From: Bryobacteraceae bacterium | GTDB taxonomy: Bacteria; Acidobacteriota; Terriglobia; Bryobacterales; Bryobacteraceae | NCBI GenBank assembly: GCA_026129905.1 | Contig: JAHCHE010000014.1 | Span: 1-64,000, forward strand | Reading direction: 5' to 3' | Length of the DNA: 64,000 nucleotides | Shown here: one piece after another, positions 33,616 to 42,647 of the stretch | Position numbering within the stretch: the stretch's first letter is position 1 | How the letters are laid out: every line of letters begins with the position of its first letter | Translations under genes and position numbers: made by a program | The notes under the pieces: generated by a model | What the model saw: only the letters and a program-made list of their open reading frames with translations | Databases searched by the model: none | Told to the model about the DNA's origin: nothing

Positions 33616-34122
33616 ATGAGCAATAATCCATTCGGAGACGGGGATGCCCGCCGCGCAGTCGCCGCTATGTTGGCCAGTTCATCGGAATACGACCACTTGT
33701 ACTTCGACCACCTGTTTAGCCGCACGAACTGGAACCTGTTTCATGCTCACAACACGTCGGAAGCCATCGAAACGCTCGCCAGCGACGTGATTCCCGTCGT
33801 GGTCGCCGACGAACGAGTCGAACCGGGTGGGTGGAGGGCGTTGCTCGATGTGATGCAGAACTCGAAATATTCGCCTAAACTCATTGTTTCGTCTATGCTT
33901 ACCGTGGACGGCCTGTGGGGCGACGTGCTGAACATGGGCGGGTATGACGTGCTGGCGCGGCCTTTTGACGCCGACGAGGTCCTGCACTCCATCGGCTCCG
34001 CCTGGCTGTCCTGGAAGCACGACCTCGAACACGCCAGACCCGTGCCTCGGCCTGGGCCCGCCGCGGAAACGACGCCCGGACGCCTGAGCGGGAACCTCAT
34101 CTGGCGCGCCGTGTCAGGTTAG
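33616..34122 (+). CDS. Receiver-like protein, tandem paralogue A
   Basis: This is a 168-residue protein with a CheY-like pattern: alternating strands and helices, VVVADERVEP at the place of the phosphorylated Asp, and YDVLARPFDADEV at the place of the Lys-Pro motif (Lys replaced by Arg). The N-terminal acidic pair is not clear. A lineage-type insert SSSEYDHLYFDHLFSRTNWNLFHAHNTSEA marks the family. The C-terminal 40 residues are Pro-rich and probably disordered. No output domain is present. It may be a degenerate receiver that acts by protein contact. Confidence 0.7.
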   Translation: MSNNPFGDGDARRAVAAMLASSSEYDHLYFDHLFSRTNWNLFHAHNTSEAIETLASDVIPVVVADERVEPGGWRALLDVMQNSKYSPKLIVSSMLTVDGLWGDVLNMGGYDVLARPFDADEVLHSIGSAWLSWKHDLEHARPVPRPGPAAETTPGRLSGNLIWRAVSG

Positions 34123-34318
34123 CGCGGGCCGCCCTGCCCGGCTTTTCCCTTCCGCAACTTACGTGTAATTCCGCGTTTCGGCTTGCGAATATACTTGGTA
34201 ACCTCGAATTGAAGGTTCGAATTACCGAGGATCGCCACCGGACGGCCGTGGCCTATCCATCCGACGCCGAAACGTCGCTACGCCTCCGGCCGGCGCGATT
34301 CCGAGGAGGAAGACGCCC

Positions 34319-34801
34319 TTGGCCACATCGATCTCCGCCGGCCCGGACGAGCGGGTCGCCACGGCGCTGTTGGTCAGTCCCCACCGGGACGATCACTTCT
34401 ACTTTGACGCCCTATTCAGCCGCACGAACTGGCAACTCCATCACGCCTACACCAGCGACGACGCCTTGGCCATGCTCGACGCGGGACTGGCGCCCGTGAT
34501 CATCGTCGATGAGAAACTCGACGGCGAGGCCTGGGACGCCCTTCTCGAAGCCATCCGCCGGTCCCCGGCTTCGCCGAAGTTGCTGGTGACCTCCCTGCTC
34601 GGCGGGCCCTCCAGCCACTCGCTTGACGAAGGCGCCTATGACATTCTCGCCCGGCCCATGGTCCAAGCGGAGGTTTTGCACTCCATCAGCATGGCCTGGC
34701 TGGCCTGGAAGTGCGAGCGATACGCGGGACCCAGCCCGCTGCGTCCGCCTCAGGTCACGGCGACGCCCGCCGCGGCCAGCGCCACAAACACGATCGAGTA
34801 G
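34319..34801 (+). CDS. Receiver-like protein, tandem paralogue B
   Basis: This 160-residue paralogue of the preceding gene shares DHFYFDALFSRTNWQL, VIIVDEKLDGEAW and the YDILARPMVQAEVLHSI segment. The start is TTG 34319 with GAGGAGGA about 8 bases upstream. A possible -10 (TATACT, 34191-34196) and an imperfect inverted repeat (GGTAA...TTACC, about 34197-34226) precede it. Its last 52 bases overlap the convergent YwiC-like gene. No output domain; function unknown. Confidence 0.7.
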   Translation: MATSISAGPDERVATALLVSPHRDDHFYFDALFSRTNWQLHHAYTSDDALAMLDAGLAPVIIVDEKLDGEAWDALLEAIRRSPASPKLLVTSLLGGPSSHSLDEGAYDILARPMVQAEVLHSISMAWLAWKCERYAGPSPLRPPQVTATPAAASATNTIE

Positions 34802-35547
34802 ACGATCTCGAGAATACCGATTCGGCGCAAGGACAAGGTCCGGGCGGGTCGCGCCAGCTCCCAGAAAGCTCGCGCGATCACCGGCGCGTAGGCCAGCGGC
34901 ACCCAGACGCCAAACCGCTCCGAAGCGGTGACCCCCAGCGCGAGCGCCGCCAAGCCGATGTGGTAAGCGAAGCACAACCGCCGCATGCGATCCCATTCCG
35001 GCGTTTGGCCCGCGTGCGCCGTTAGTACGCGCAGCTTCACGTAAAACACGCTGCTGCCGAAGTAGAGCCCGCTCAGAAGCCAGAGCCATAGCGCCACGCT
35101 GCTCCACTCCCCGCGGCCCGCGCAGAAGGCCGCCGGCGCCGTCAGCGTCAGCCCCGCGATCCCGATCAGTTCCGTCGCCAGCGTGCGCTCCTCCCGTTTC
35201 ACGGCCTGTTGCGAGTTCCAGGCCAGGAGCGCGGCGGAGATACCTCCTAACGCCAGCATTCCGTAGAGCCGCTCGAATACCACCAGCGGCGCTCCGACCG
35301 CCGCGGCCAGCGCGAAATACGCCAGCGCCAGGCGTCCCGCGTTGTCCGGGTCGCGCCCACGTACCCGCGCCCGCCGCCATGCCAGCGCGGGCTCGCGCCC
35401 CACGAAAACGAAGGTGGCCGCCAGCGCCAGCAACGCGATCCGCCCCGCGCCCTCGCCGGCCGCCAGCGCGCCTAACACGAGCGGCGCGTACAGCATGCCC
35501 CAGGCGCCGTGCTCCTTGGGTAGCCGTAACCTCGTGCGCCACCGCAT
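34750..35547 (-). CDS. YwiC-like membrane protein
   Basis: This is a 265-residue, largely hydrophobic protein with about seven membrane helices. The N-terminal PKEHGAWGMLYAPLVLG is the hallmark of the YwiC-like family. Function unproven; in other bacteria these genes often sit near nitrate/nitrite or redox genes, which is not the case here. Its 3' end overlaps the receiver-like gene by 52 bases in convergent orientation. Confidence 0.85.
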   Translation of the reverse strand: MRWRTRLRLPKEHGAWGMLYAPLVLGALAAGEGAGRIALLALAATFVFVGREPALAWRRARVRGRDPDNAGRLALAYFALAAAVGAPLVVFERLYGMLALGGISAALLAWNSQQAVKREERTLATELIGIAGLTLTAPAAFCAGRGEWSSVALWLWLLSGLYFGSSVFYVKLRVLTAHAGQTPEWDRMRRLCFAYHIGLAALALGVTASERFGVWVPLAYAPVIARAFWELARPARTLSLRRIGILEIVYSIVFVALAAAGVAVT

Positions 35548-35598
35548 CGGCCGGTTATGTGGGCCGCCCGTTCTCCGCCGGCGGCCGGGATGAACGCC

Positions 35599-36843
35599 TC
35601 ATCCCCACCACGTCTCGCCCGCGGCCAGGTGAGCCTTCACGACGTCCGGGTTCAGCTCGATCCCAAGGCCTGGCTTGACCGGGACCTCGATGAACCCGTT
35701 CTTGATCGCCGGCCCGTCCCGCAGGATCACATCGTCCATCCAGTCGCCTTTGCCGACCACCGTTTCGCACGCCATGTAGTCGCGGATCGAGGAGGCCCAC
35801 TGCACGGTGGCCATCGTATTGACGATGCTTCCGGTGTTGTGATTCGCCATCGGCAGGAAGAACAGGTCCGCCAGGTCCGCCATCCGCTTCGTCTCGAGAA
35901 ATCCTCCGGAATTCCGCAGGTCCGGATGCAGAATGTCGCATCCGTGATTCAGGACGAACGGCAGCGCCTCGGCTCGCCGCATCCAGTTCTCGCCCGTTTG
36001 TATTGGAACGTTCGAGGCGGCGGTGAGGCGCGGCCAGCTATCGGAGTACGCCACCGGGAGCGGGTCTTCCAGCCAGAGCGGCCGCGCCGGTTCCACCGCT
36101 TGGGCCAGTTGGATCGACGTGCGCAGGTCGTACTCCCAGTGGCAATGCACCATGAGGTCGTGGTCCCAGCCGATGGCCTCGCGACAGTTCTCGTAACTCT
36201 GGCGGATCTGCGTCAGTTCCTTGGTCGAGAGCTGCCGGTTCGAGAGGTCGCGTCCGGGGTCTTCGGCCGGGTCCGTGTGATCCGGCCCGAATTTGTGCGC
36301 TGTGAAGCCGCTCGGATGCGCCTTGGCCTTCTCGGCCCACTCGCGGCACGAGGCCTTGTCCAGCATGTTCCTCGGCCGCGCGTGATCGTACATCCGGACC
36401 TTGTCCCGGAACCGGCCGCCCAGCAGCGTTGACGCGGGTTGGTTGAGGATCTTGCCCGCCAGGTCCCACAGCGCCATCTCGACGCCGCTCACCGCCCGCA
36501 TCAGCGCGTGCGCCGAACCGTCCGTGCGCGTCCCCAGCTTGGTGTAGATCGCGTCGATCTCCAGCGGATCCTTTCCGATCAGCTCGGGCTTGACCACGTG
36601 GATCTGCTCCTTCACCCCTGCCCCGGGAGAGCCGTACGCTTCGCCGATGCCGTACAGCCCGGAGTCGCTTTCGATCTTCACCAGCGTGTACGTGCGCGGT
36701 CCCTGGAAAACCATGGTCTTGACATCGCGTATCCGGACCTTGCCCTTGTCCGGCGCCGCCAGCAGGTGGTACTTCGCGAGAAACGAAGCCCCCGCCACGG
36801 ACTGAACAAATGCGCGCCGCGATAGAGTCCCCATGGATTGCAT
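35599..36843 (-). CDS. Tat-exported enolase-superfamily enzyme (mandelate racemase/galactonate dehydratase-like)
   Basis: This is a 414-residue protein with a twin-arginine-type signal (LSRRAFVQSVAGASFLA). It has an N-terminal capping domain (KTMVFQGPRTYTLVKIESDSGLYGIGEAYG) and a TIM barrel with metal-binding candidates in WLEDPLP and QTGENW and the HPDLRNSGG and ANHNTGS loops. The pattern is closest to sugar-acid dehydratases, with substrate unknown. ATG 36834 is an equally good start. It suits periplasmic sugar-acid chemistry like the mannonate dehydratase-like gene at 7808. Confidence 0.85.
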   Translation of the reverse strand: MQSMGTLSRRAFVQSVAGASFLAKYHLLAAPDKGKVRIRDVKTMVFQGPRTYTLVKIESDSGLYGIGEAYGSPGAGVKEQIHVVKPELIGKDPLEIDAIYTKLGTRTDGSAHALMRAVSGVEMALWDLAGKILNQPASTLLGGRFRDKVRMYDHARPRNMLDKASCREWAEKAKAHPSGFTAHKFGPDHTDPAEDPGRDLSNRQLSTKELTQIRQSYENCREAIGWDHDLMVHCHWEYDLRTSIQLAQAVEPARPLWLEDPLPVAYSDSWPRLTAASNVPIQTGENWMRRAEALPFVLNHGCDILHPDLRNSGGFLETKRMADLADLFFLPMANHNTGSIVNTMATVQWASSIRDYMACETVVGKGDWMDDVILRDGPAIKNGFIEVPVKPGLGIELNPDVVKAHLAAGETWWG

Positions 36844-36910
36844 CGTAGGCTAACCGCTCTCCGTTGTCCACTGGCGGGGCATGGCAAACTCGGAAATGGA
36901 GGTTCGCCCG

Positions 36911-37384
36911 ATGACACACGACGCTTCTTTGCGCGACCACCTGCTTCAGCTTCTCCACGGCGGCCACGCCCACGTCCGGTTCGACGATGTCGTCAACGGC
37001 TTTCCGCTCGACCGGATCGGAATTCGCCCGCCGCCCGCGCCCCACTCCGCATGGGAACTCCTCGAACACATCCGCATCGCGCAGAACGACATCCTCCGTT
37101 TTTCCAAGGAGGCCGACTATGTCTCGCCGGATTGGCCCGAAGGCTACTGGCCCGCGGCGCCCGCGCCTGGCGATGCCGAAGCCTGGACCCGTTCCGTCGC
37201 CGCCTTCCGAAGCGATCGGGCCGAATTCGAGGGCTTGATCTCCGACCCTGCGCGAGACCTGTTCCAGCCGTTCTCGTGGGGAGACGGCCAAACCTTGCTC
37301 CGCGAAGCGCTGCTCATCGCCGATCACAACGCCTATCACCTTGGCCAGCTCATGCTGCTGAAGCGGCTCGTCGGGGCCGCTTGA
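36911..37384 (+). CDS. DinB-family protein
   Basis: This 157-residue four-helix-bundle protein has the DinB pattern of metal-binding His: HSAWELLEHIRIAQNDI in the first half and DHNAYHLGQLMLLKR near the end. DinB-like proteins are often thiol-dependent transferases or of unknown role. ATG 36911 is preferred because GGAGG lies 8 bases upstream; ATG 36881 is the alternative. It is divergent from the enolase-superfamily gene. Confidence 0.85.
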   Translation: MTHDASLRDHLLQLLHGGHAHVRFDDVVNGFPLDRIGIRPPPAPHSAWELLEHIRIAQNDILRFSKEADYVSPDWPEGYWPAAPAPGDAEAWTRSVAAFRSDRAEFEGLISDPARDLFQPFSWGDGQTLLREALLIADHNAYHLGQLMLLKRLVGAA

Positions 37385-37488
37385 ACCCTCCCGAGCGGGG
37401 CAACGGCGCCTGACGCCGGATGGTTTCCATTAGATCAGAACGCCGCGCGCCGGCCCAAGAAGGCCAGGGAGCCAGGGGAGTTCCCCAT

Positions 37489-37518
37489 TTGACACGGCCC
37501 GGCGCCGGGAATTAGACT
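37489..37518 (+). promoter_or_regulatory. Sigma70-like promoter of the receptor gene, long leader
   Basis: TTGACA (37489-37494), 18 bases, TAGACT (37513-37518). The leader to the start at 37660 is about 135 bases. It holds a short frame beginning MADRLLERVGPQFSHETF (ATG near 37534) that ends in TGA near 37610, a possible leader peptide. I see no known riboswitch pattern. Confidence 0.6.
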
Positions 37519-37659
37519 CCACTGAGTCGCGCGATGGCCGATAGGCTGCTGGAGCGCGTCGGTCCACAATTCTCCCATGAAACGTTCCGCCCAGCCGTGT
37601 GTCTCTGCTGATAGGCCTGTTGTGGCGAGCCCTTCTCAAGCTGACTCCGGTAAACGTAC

Positions 37660-39708
37660 GTGAACCTGAAACCGATGCGCCTGTCGCTGCATCCGGCGCG
37701 CCGCCGCGCCTGCGCGCTTTGGATGCTCCCGATCCTGCTCCTGATGCCCGCCCGCGGCGTTGAGCCTGGCGCGGACCCCCAGGGTGACCAGCCCAGCCCG
37801 GCGGCTCTCAAGACGCTGAGCATCGAGCAACTGGCGCAACTCGAAGTAACCACCGTCGCCAAGGAGCGTCGCCCGGCCTTTCGCACCCCGGCCGCTGTCT
37901 TTGTGATCACCCGGGAGGACATCCGCCGCTCCGGCATCAACAACCTGCCGAACCTCCTCCGCCTCGCGCCCGGCGTCGAGGTCGCCCAGATCGATTCCGT
38001 CAAGTGGGCCATCGGCATACGCGGTTTTCAGGGCCGCCTTTCCCGAGCCGTGCTGGTCCTGATCGACGGCCGCACCGTCTATACCCCGCTGTTCGCCGGC
38101 GTCTACTGGGAGGTTCAGGACACGCTCATCGAGGACATCGAGCGGATCGAGGTCGTCCGCGGACCCGGCGGCACCGTCTGGGGTTCAAACGCCGTTAACG
38201 GCGTCATCAATATCATCACGCGGAACGCCAAGGATACCCGCGGCGCGTTGATCACCGCCGGCGGCGGGAATGTCGAACAGGGCACCCTCAAGTGGCGTTA
38301 CGGCGCCGGCAGCGACAAGCTCGCTTTCCGGGTCTTTGGCAAAGGCTACACGCGCGGCCCCCAGTTTCACTCCGACGGGAGGAACTTCGATGATTCGCGG
38401 CGCGGCCACCTCGGCTTCCGCCTGGATTGGGATACCAGTGAACGCGACGCCGTAACGCTCCAGGGGGACGCTTACGGCATGATCGCCGGTCAGAACCTGA
38501 ACATCAGTACGTTTTCTCCGCCCGCGTTCTCCCGGCTCGATGCCAACGCCTACCTATACGGGCAGAACCTGCTCGGCGGCTGGCGGCGCACGCTGCGCTC
38601 GGGATCGTCCATCGAGGTCCGCGCCTTCTTTGACCGCACCGACCGGCAGGACCTCAATTTTCGCGAGGTCCGCAACACGTACGATGTCGACCTGGTTTAC
38701 CGCATCCCGACAGCTCGCCACATTTTCACTTGGGGCGGCGGCGCGCGGGTCAGTCCCGCCCGCTTTTTCCAGGTTGTCGAAACCGTCAACTTCATCCCAC
38801 ACGAGCAAACTTACAACCTGTTTAGCGGTTTCCTGGAGGACGAGATCGCGCTGATTCCGGACCGGCTCGCCTTCACCGTCGGCGCCAAGCTCGAGCACAA
38901 CAGCTTCAGCGGCTTTGAAATCCAGCCCAGCGGGCAGCTTGCCTGGACGCCGAACGAGCGGAACACGATTTGGGCGGCTATCACTCGCGCCGTTCGCACC
39001 CCCTCGCGGGTCGAAGACGGGTTCAGCTTCTCCGCGCTCGCCGAGCCGAGCATCCCTCTATATCTCCGCCTGGTCGGCGACGGGGAATTTACGCCCGAGC
39101 AGTTCCTGGGCACGGAACTCGGCTACCGGCGGTATTTCGCCAGGAGCGGGTTCATCAGCGTCGCCACCTTTTACAACTGGCACGACGACCTGCTGAGCGT
39201 CGAAAGCCGGCCGTTTATGGCTGAAACGTCTCCGCCTCCCCCGCGGCTCGTTCTGCCGTTGCTGCTCCGCAACGGCGTACAGGCGCGCACCGGAGGAGCG
39301 GAAGTCGCCACCCTGTGGGATCTGCGACCGTGGTGGCGCGTGAGCGGCTCTTACTCCTCGCTGTTGCTGAACGCGCGCAACAAACCGTTCAGCAATGACG
39401 CATCCACGGTCCGGCAACTCGAAGGCGACACGCCGATCCACAAGGTGGTGGCCGTTTCCAGTTTCACCCTACCCGGAAACGGTGAAATCGATTTGTTCTT
39501 TCGCCACGTCAGCGCCGTGCCAAACCAGCGGGTTCCGGCGTATTCCACCGGCGACGCCCGCTTCGGATGGCGCCTCACGCCCCGGCTGGAGCTGTCGATC
39601 GTCGGAAGGAACCTCCTGCAGCCGTATCATTTTGAGTATGGAGGCAACCCCGGACCCCTCGTCGGAATCCGGCGCGCTGTGTTCGGACGACTGACATGGA
39701 GCGAATGA
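37660..39708 (+). CDS. TonB-dependent outer-membrane receptor (siderophore/vitamin type)
   Basis: This is a 682-residue protein with a signal peptide around residues 17-33. The plug domain covers about 60-190 (TPAAVFVITREDIRRSGINNLPNLLRLAPGV, IERIEVVRGPGGTVWGSNAVNGVINIIT). The remainder is a 22-strand-type barrel ending RRAVFGRLTWSE. LSIEQLAQLEVTTV near residue 50 resembles a TonB-box region. Start is GTG 37660 or ATG 37675. It imports an unknown ligand using TonB energy and is followed by YfiR, kinase and regulator genes on the same strand. Confidence 0.9.
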   Translation: MNLKPMRLSLHPARRRACALWMLPILLLMPARGVEPGADPQGDQPSPAALKTLSIEQLAQLEVTTVAKERRPAFRTPAAVFVITREDIRRSGINNLPNLLRLAPGVEVAQIDSVKWAIGIRGFQGRLSRAVLVLIDGRTVYTPLFAGVYWEVQDTLIEDIERIEVVRGPGGTVWGSNAVNGVINIITRNAKDTRGALITAGGGNVEQGTLKWRYGAGSDKLAFRVFGKGYTRGPQFHSDGRNFDDSRRGHLGFRLDWDTSERDAVTLQGDAYGMIAGQNLNISTFSPPAFSRLDANAYLYGQNLLGGWRRTLRSGSSIEVRAFFDRTDRQDLNFREVRNTYDVDLVYRIPTARHIFTWGGGARVSPARFFQVVETVNFIPHEQTYNLFSGFLEDEIALIPDRLAFTVGAKLEHNSFSGFEIQPSGQLAWTPNERNTIWAAITRAVRTPSRVEDGFSFSALAEPSIPLYLRLVGDGEFTPEQFLGTELGYRRYFARSGFISVATFYNWHDDLLSVESRPFMAETSPPPPRLVLPLLLRNGVQARTGGAEVATLWDLRPWWRVSGSYSSLLLNARNKPFSNDASTVRQLEGDTPIHKVVAVSSFTLPGNGEIDLFFRHVSAVPNQRVPAYSTGDARFGWRLTPRLELSIVGRNLLQPYHFEYGGNPGPLVGIRRAVFGRLTWSE

Positions 39709-39772
39709 AAGGGGCGGGCCGGATGGCGCGATTCGGAGGGGCTCGCCCGCTGCAAGGAGGGCGCTCGAAAGG

Positions 39773-40357
39773 GTGACGCCGCCCCCCAAGTCGCCGCGCC
39801 GGAGCTGCCTCTACTCTTGGGCCAGCGCGCCGCGCGCCGCCGGAATCCTACTGTGCCTGTCCGCCTGCATACCGGCCTTCTCGGCATCTCAACGCGCGCC
39901 CGAGCCGCCGCCCGAATACCACGTCAAAGCCGCGTTCCTGCTGAATTTCACCCGGTTCGTCGAATGGCCGCCGGAGGCGTTTCCAAACGACGAATCGCCT
40001 TTCGGCGTCTGCGTCGCCGGCAACGATCCGTTCGGCGGCGTTCTGGATGCCATCTTTGAGGGGGAAACCGCAAACTCCCGGCCCGTGGCGATCCATAGGA
40101 TAAAAGGAGAGGTTCCCAAAGCGTGCCATCTATTGTTCATCGGCGCGTCCGAGAACCATCCCGGCGGCCTGCTGGCCGGGTTGCCGCCCGGCGTTCTGAC
40201 GATCGGCGAGGAAGAGCCGTTTATTCGCGCCGGCGGCGTGATTGCCTTTGTCGTCGAGAAGCGGCGCGTGCGTTTTGACATCAACCAGACCGCCGCGCGA
40301 AAGGCGGCGCTGAAGATCAGTTCCCGATTGCTGAGTATCGCGAGGACCGTTGAGTAA
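39773..40357 (+). CDS. YfiR-like periplasmic protein
   Basis: This is a 194-residue protein with a signal region (about 20-38) and the YfiR/DUF4154 signature EYHVKAAFLLNFTRFVEWP. Later come FGVCVAGNDPFGGVL, CHLLFIGASE and VIAFVVEKRRVRFDIN. In Pseudomonas YfiR is a periplasmic regulator of a diguanylate cyclase; in many other bacteria it is encoded with a receptor and a kinase, as here. Start is GTG 39773 with AAGGAGG 11 bases upstream. The kinase start overlaps its end by 8 bases. Confidence 0.9.
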   Translation: MTPPPKSPRRSCLYSWASAPRAAGILLCLSACIPAFSASQRAPEPPPEYHVKAAFLLNFTRFVEWPPEAFPNDESPFGVCVAGNDPFGGVLDAIFEGETANSRPVAIHRIKGEVPKACHLLFIGASENHPGGLLAGLPPGVLTIGEEEPFIRAGGVIAFVVEKRRVRFDINQTAARKAALKISSRLLSIARTVE

Positions 40358-42641
40358 TACCGAGATCCAAACGGGAGAGCAACCGCCCGGAGGCGCCTTC
40401 CGGGACATGCCGATCAAGCGCAAGCTGATGGTGATCGTCATGGCCACCACCACGGCTGCCCTGATCGTCGCCGGCGCGGGCGTGGTGTGGTTCGATTCCC
40501 TCGTTTTTCGAGACTATTTGCAGCGCGATCTCTCGGTTCTGGGCCGCATCATCGCCGACGCCAGCGCCGCCGCGCTCGCCTTCGACGATCCGAAAACCGC
40601 GGCGGAAACGCTCGCCGCGCTCCAGGCGCGAACTCATCTGCGCTCGGCTTGCATCTACCGCATCGAAGGGCCGCTCTTCGCTTCGTACGCGCGGTCTGGC
40701 GAAGCGGTGAAGTGTCCCCAAGCTGCCCCAGCGGACCGAGTTCGCTGGACCCCCGACGAGCTTATGGTCGCCCGCACGATCCGGCTTCAGGACCGCGAAC
40801 TGGGAACCCTGGCTTTCTTCTACGATCTGGACGAGATCGGTCGCCGCCGGAATTCGTACAGCGCCATCGTCCTGTGCGTCCTCGTGGCCTCGGGCTTTCT
40901 CGCCTTCCTGCTCTCGTCCAGACTGCGCGCGGTGATCGCGACGCCGATCGCGCAACTGGTGAACGCCACCTCCGCCGTCTCCAGGACGAAGGATTACTCC
41001 ATCCGAGCGCGAAAGCTTTCCGCCGACGAGCTGGGCGTCCTGGCGGATGCCGTCAATGACATGCTGGCCGGCATCCAGTCGCGGGACCGCGAACTTCGCG
41101 AGGCGCTCGCCGACCGGGAGCAGGCCCTCAACGACGCTCGCAATGCGCGCGATTCGCTCGCCACCACCCTTGCCAGCATCGGCGACGCCGTCATCTCCAC
41201 CGATGCGGAGGGCCGGATATTGTTTCTCAATCCCGTCGCCGAGTCGTTGATGCGCTGGCCGGCCGCCGAGGCGGTCGGAAAGCCGATCGAGGACGTTTTC
41301 CGCATCGTAAACGAATATACCCGCGAAACCGTCGAGAGTCCGGTGCGCCGCGTCCTGCGCGAGGGCGCCATCGTGGGGCTGGCCAACAGCACCATGCTGC
41401 TCGCTCGCGATGGAACCGAAATCCCCATCGACGACAGCGGGGCCCCGATCCGCGATCGCGACGGAACGATTCTCGGCACGGTGCTCGTGTTTCGCGACGT
41501 CACCGCCCGCCGCCGCGCTGAGGAGACCAGCCACCTGCTTGCGGCCATCGTCGAGTCTTCCGACGAGGCGATTATCAGCGCCAACCTCAATGGCATCGTC
41601 ATGAGCTGGAATCGGGGCGCCGAGAGAATCTTCGGATACTCGGCCGAAGAGATGATCGGCCGATCGATCTCGGTGATGGCGCCGCCGGGCCGGGTTGACG
41701 AAATGATCGCGATTCTGGCCAGGATCAGGAGCGGCGAGCGGATCGAGGAACTGCAGACGTTGCGCCGCGCCCGCCATGGCGGTCTCGTCAATGTTTCACT
41801 GACCGTGTCTCCGCTTCGCGACGCCTCCGGCGCCGTCGTCGGCGTCTCAAAGATCGCCCGCGACATCACCGAACGCGTCCGCTCGGCCGAGCGCCTTGCC
41901 CTTCTGAACGCGGACCTCCAACGTTCCAATCAGCGCCTGGCCAGTTCCAACGAGGATCTCGAACGGTTCGCCTTCATCGCCAGCCACGACCTTCAGGAGC
42001 CTCTCCGGATGATTACCACGTATTCCCAGCTCCTGGCGCGCAACTATCCCGACGCCCTCGATGGCAATGCCGGAATGTGCGTGCGGAACATCATGGAAAG
42101 CGCGCAACGGATGCGGGAACTGATCGCCGATCTGCTGGCCTACACGGAAATTACCGCGCGCCAGGACGAGCCGGTCGAAGCCGTCGACCTGAACGGCGTT
42201 GTCGAAAAAGCCATGCAGAACCTCAAGGCTTCCATCGACGAGACGGGCGCCGTCGTCACCTGCGATCCGCTGCCCAGCCTGACCGCCCGCGAAGCGCATT
42301 TCCTCCCGCTCTTTCAAAACCTCATCGGCAATGCGATCAAGTATCGCGGCGAGCAGCCGCCGCGCATCCATATATCGGCGCGCGATGTCGAGGGCCAGCT
42401 TCAGTTCAGCGTGAAGGACAATGGCATCGGCATCGATCCGCAGTATCACGAGCGGATCTTTGTCGCCTTCAAAAGGCTGCATGGCAAGAAGATTCCGGGC
42501 ACCGGCATCGGACTCGCCATTTGCCAGCGGGTGCTCGAGCGTTATGGCGGGCGGATCTGGGTCGAGTCCCAGGTGGGCGAAGGCGCGACGTTCCTGTTCA
42601 CGTTGCCGGATATGGCCGCGCAGAAGGCGCGGAGGGCTTGA
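40350..42641 (+). CDS. Membrane histidine kinase (CHASE-HAMP-PAS-PAS-HisKA-HATPase)
   Basis: This is a 763-residue sensor kinase. Membrane helices at about 28-48 and 172-192 enclose a periplasmic CHASE8-like domain. HAMP (about 190-245) and two PAS domains (about 270-380 and 395-515) follow. The phospho-accepting box FAFIASHDLQEPLRMI is of the phytochrome-kinase type. The ATPase domain has NLIGNAIKYR, DNGIGI and GTGIGLAI. The start is TTG 40350 with GAGGA upstream, overlapping yfiR; ATG 40407 is the alternative. Probable partner of the periplasmic YfiR-like protein and the regulator downstream. Confidence 0.92.
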   Translation: MSNTEIQTGEQPPGGAFRDMPIKRKLMVIVMATTTAALIVAGAGVVWFDSLVFRDYLQRDLSVLGRIIADASAAALAFDDPKTAAETLAALQARTHLRSACIYRIEGPLFASYARSGEAVKCPQAAPADRVRWTPDELMVARTIRLQDRELGTLAFFYDLDEIGRRRNSYSAIVLCVLVASGFLAFLLSSRLRAVIATPIAQLVNATSAVSRTKDYSIRARKLSADELGVLADAVNDMLAGIQSRDRELREALADREQALNDARNARDSLATTLASIGDAVISTDAEGRILFLNPVAESLMRWPAAEAVGKPIEDVFRIVNEYTRETVESPVRRVLREGAIVGLANSTMLLARDGTEIPIDDSGAPIRDRDGTILGTVLVFRDVTARRRAEETSHLLAAIVESSDEAIISANLNGIVMSWNRGAERIFGYSAEEMIGRSISVMAPPGRVDEMIAILARIRSGERIEELQTLRRARHGGLVNVSLTVSPLRDASGAVVGVSKIARDITERVRSAERLALLNADLQRSNQRLASSNEDLERFAFIASHDLQEPLRMITTYSQLLARNYPDALDGNAGMCVRNIMESAQRMRELIADLLAYTEITARQDEPVEAVDLNGVVEKAMQNLKASIDETGAVVTCDPLPSLTAREAHFLPLFQNLIGNAIKYRGEQPPRIHISARDVEGQLQFSVKDNGIGIDPQYHERIFVAFKRLHGKKIPGTGIGLAICQRVLERYGGRIWVESQVGEGATFLFTLPDMAAQKARRA

Positions 42642-42647
42642 GCCAAC

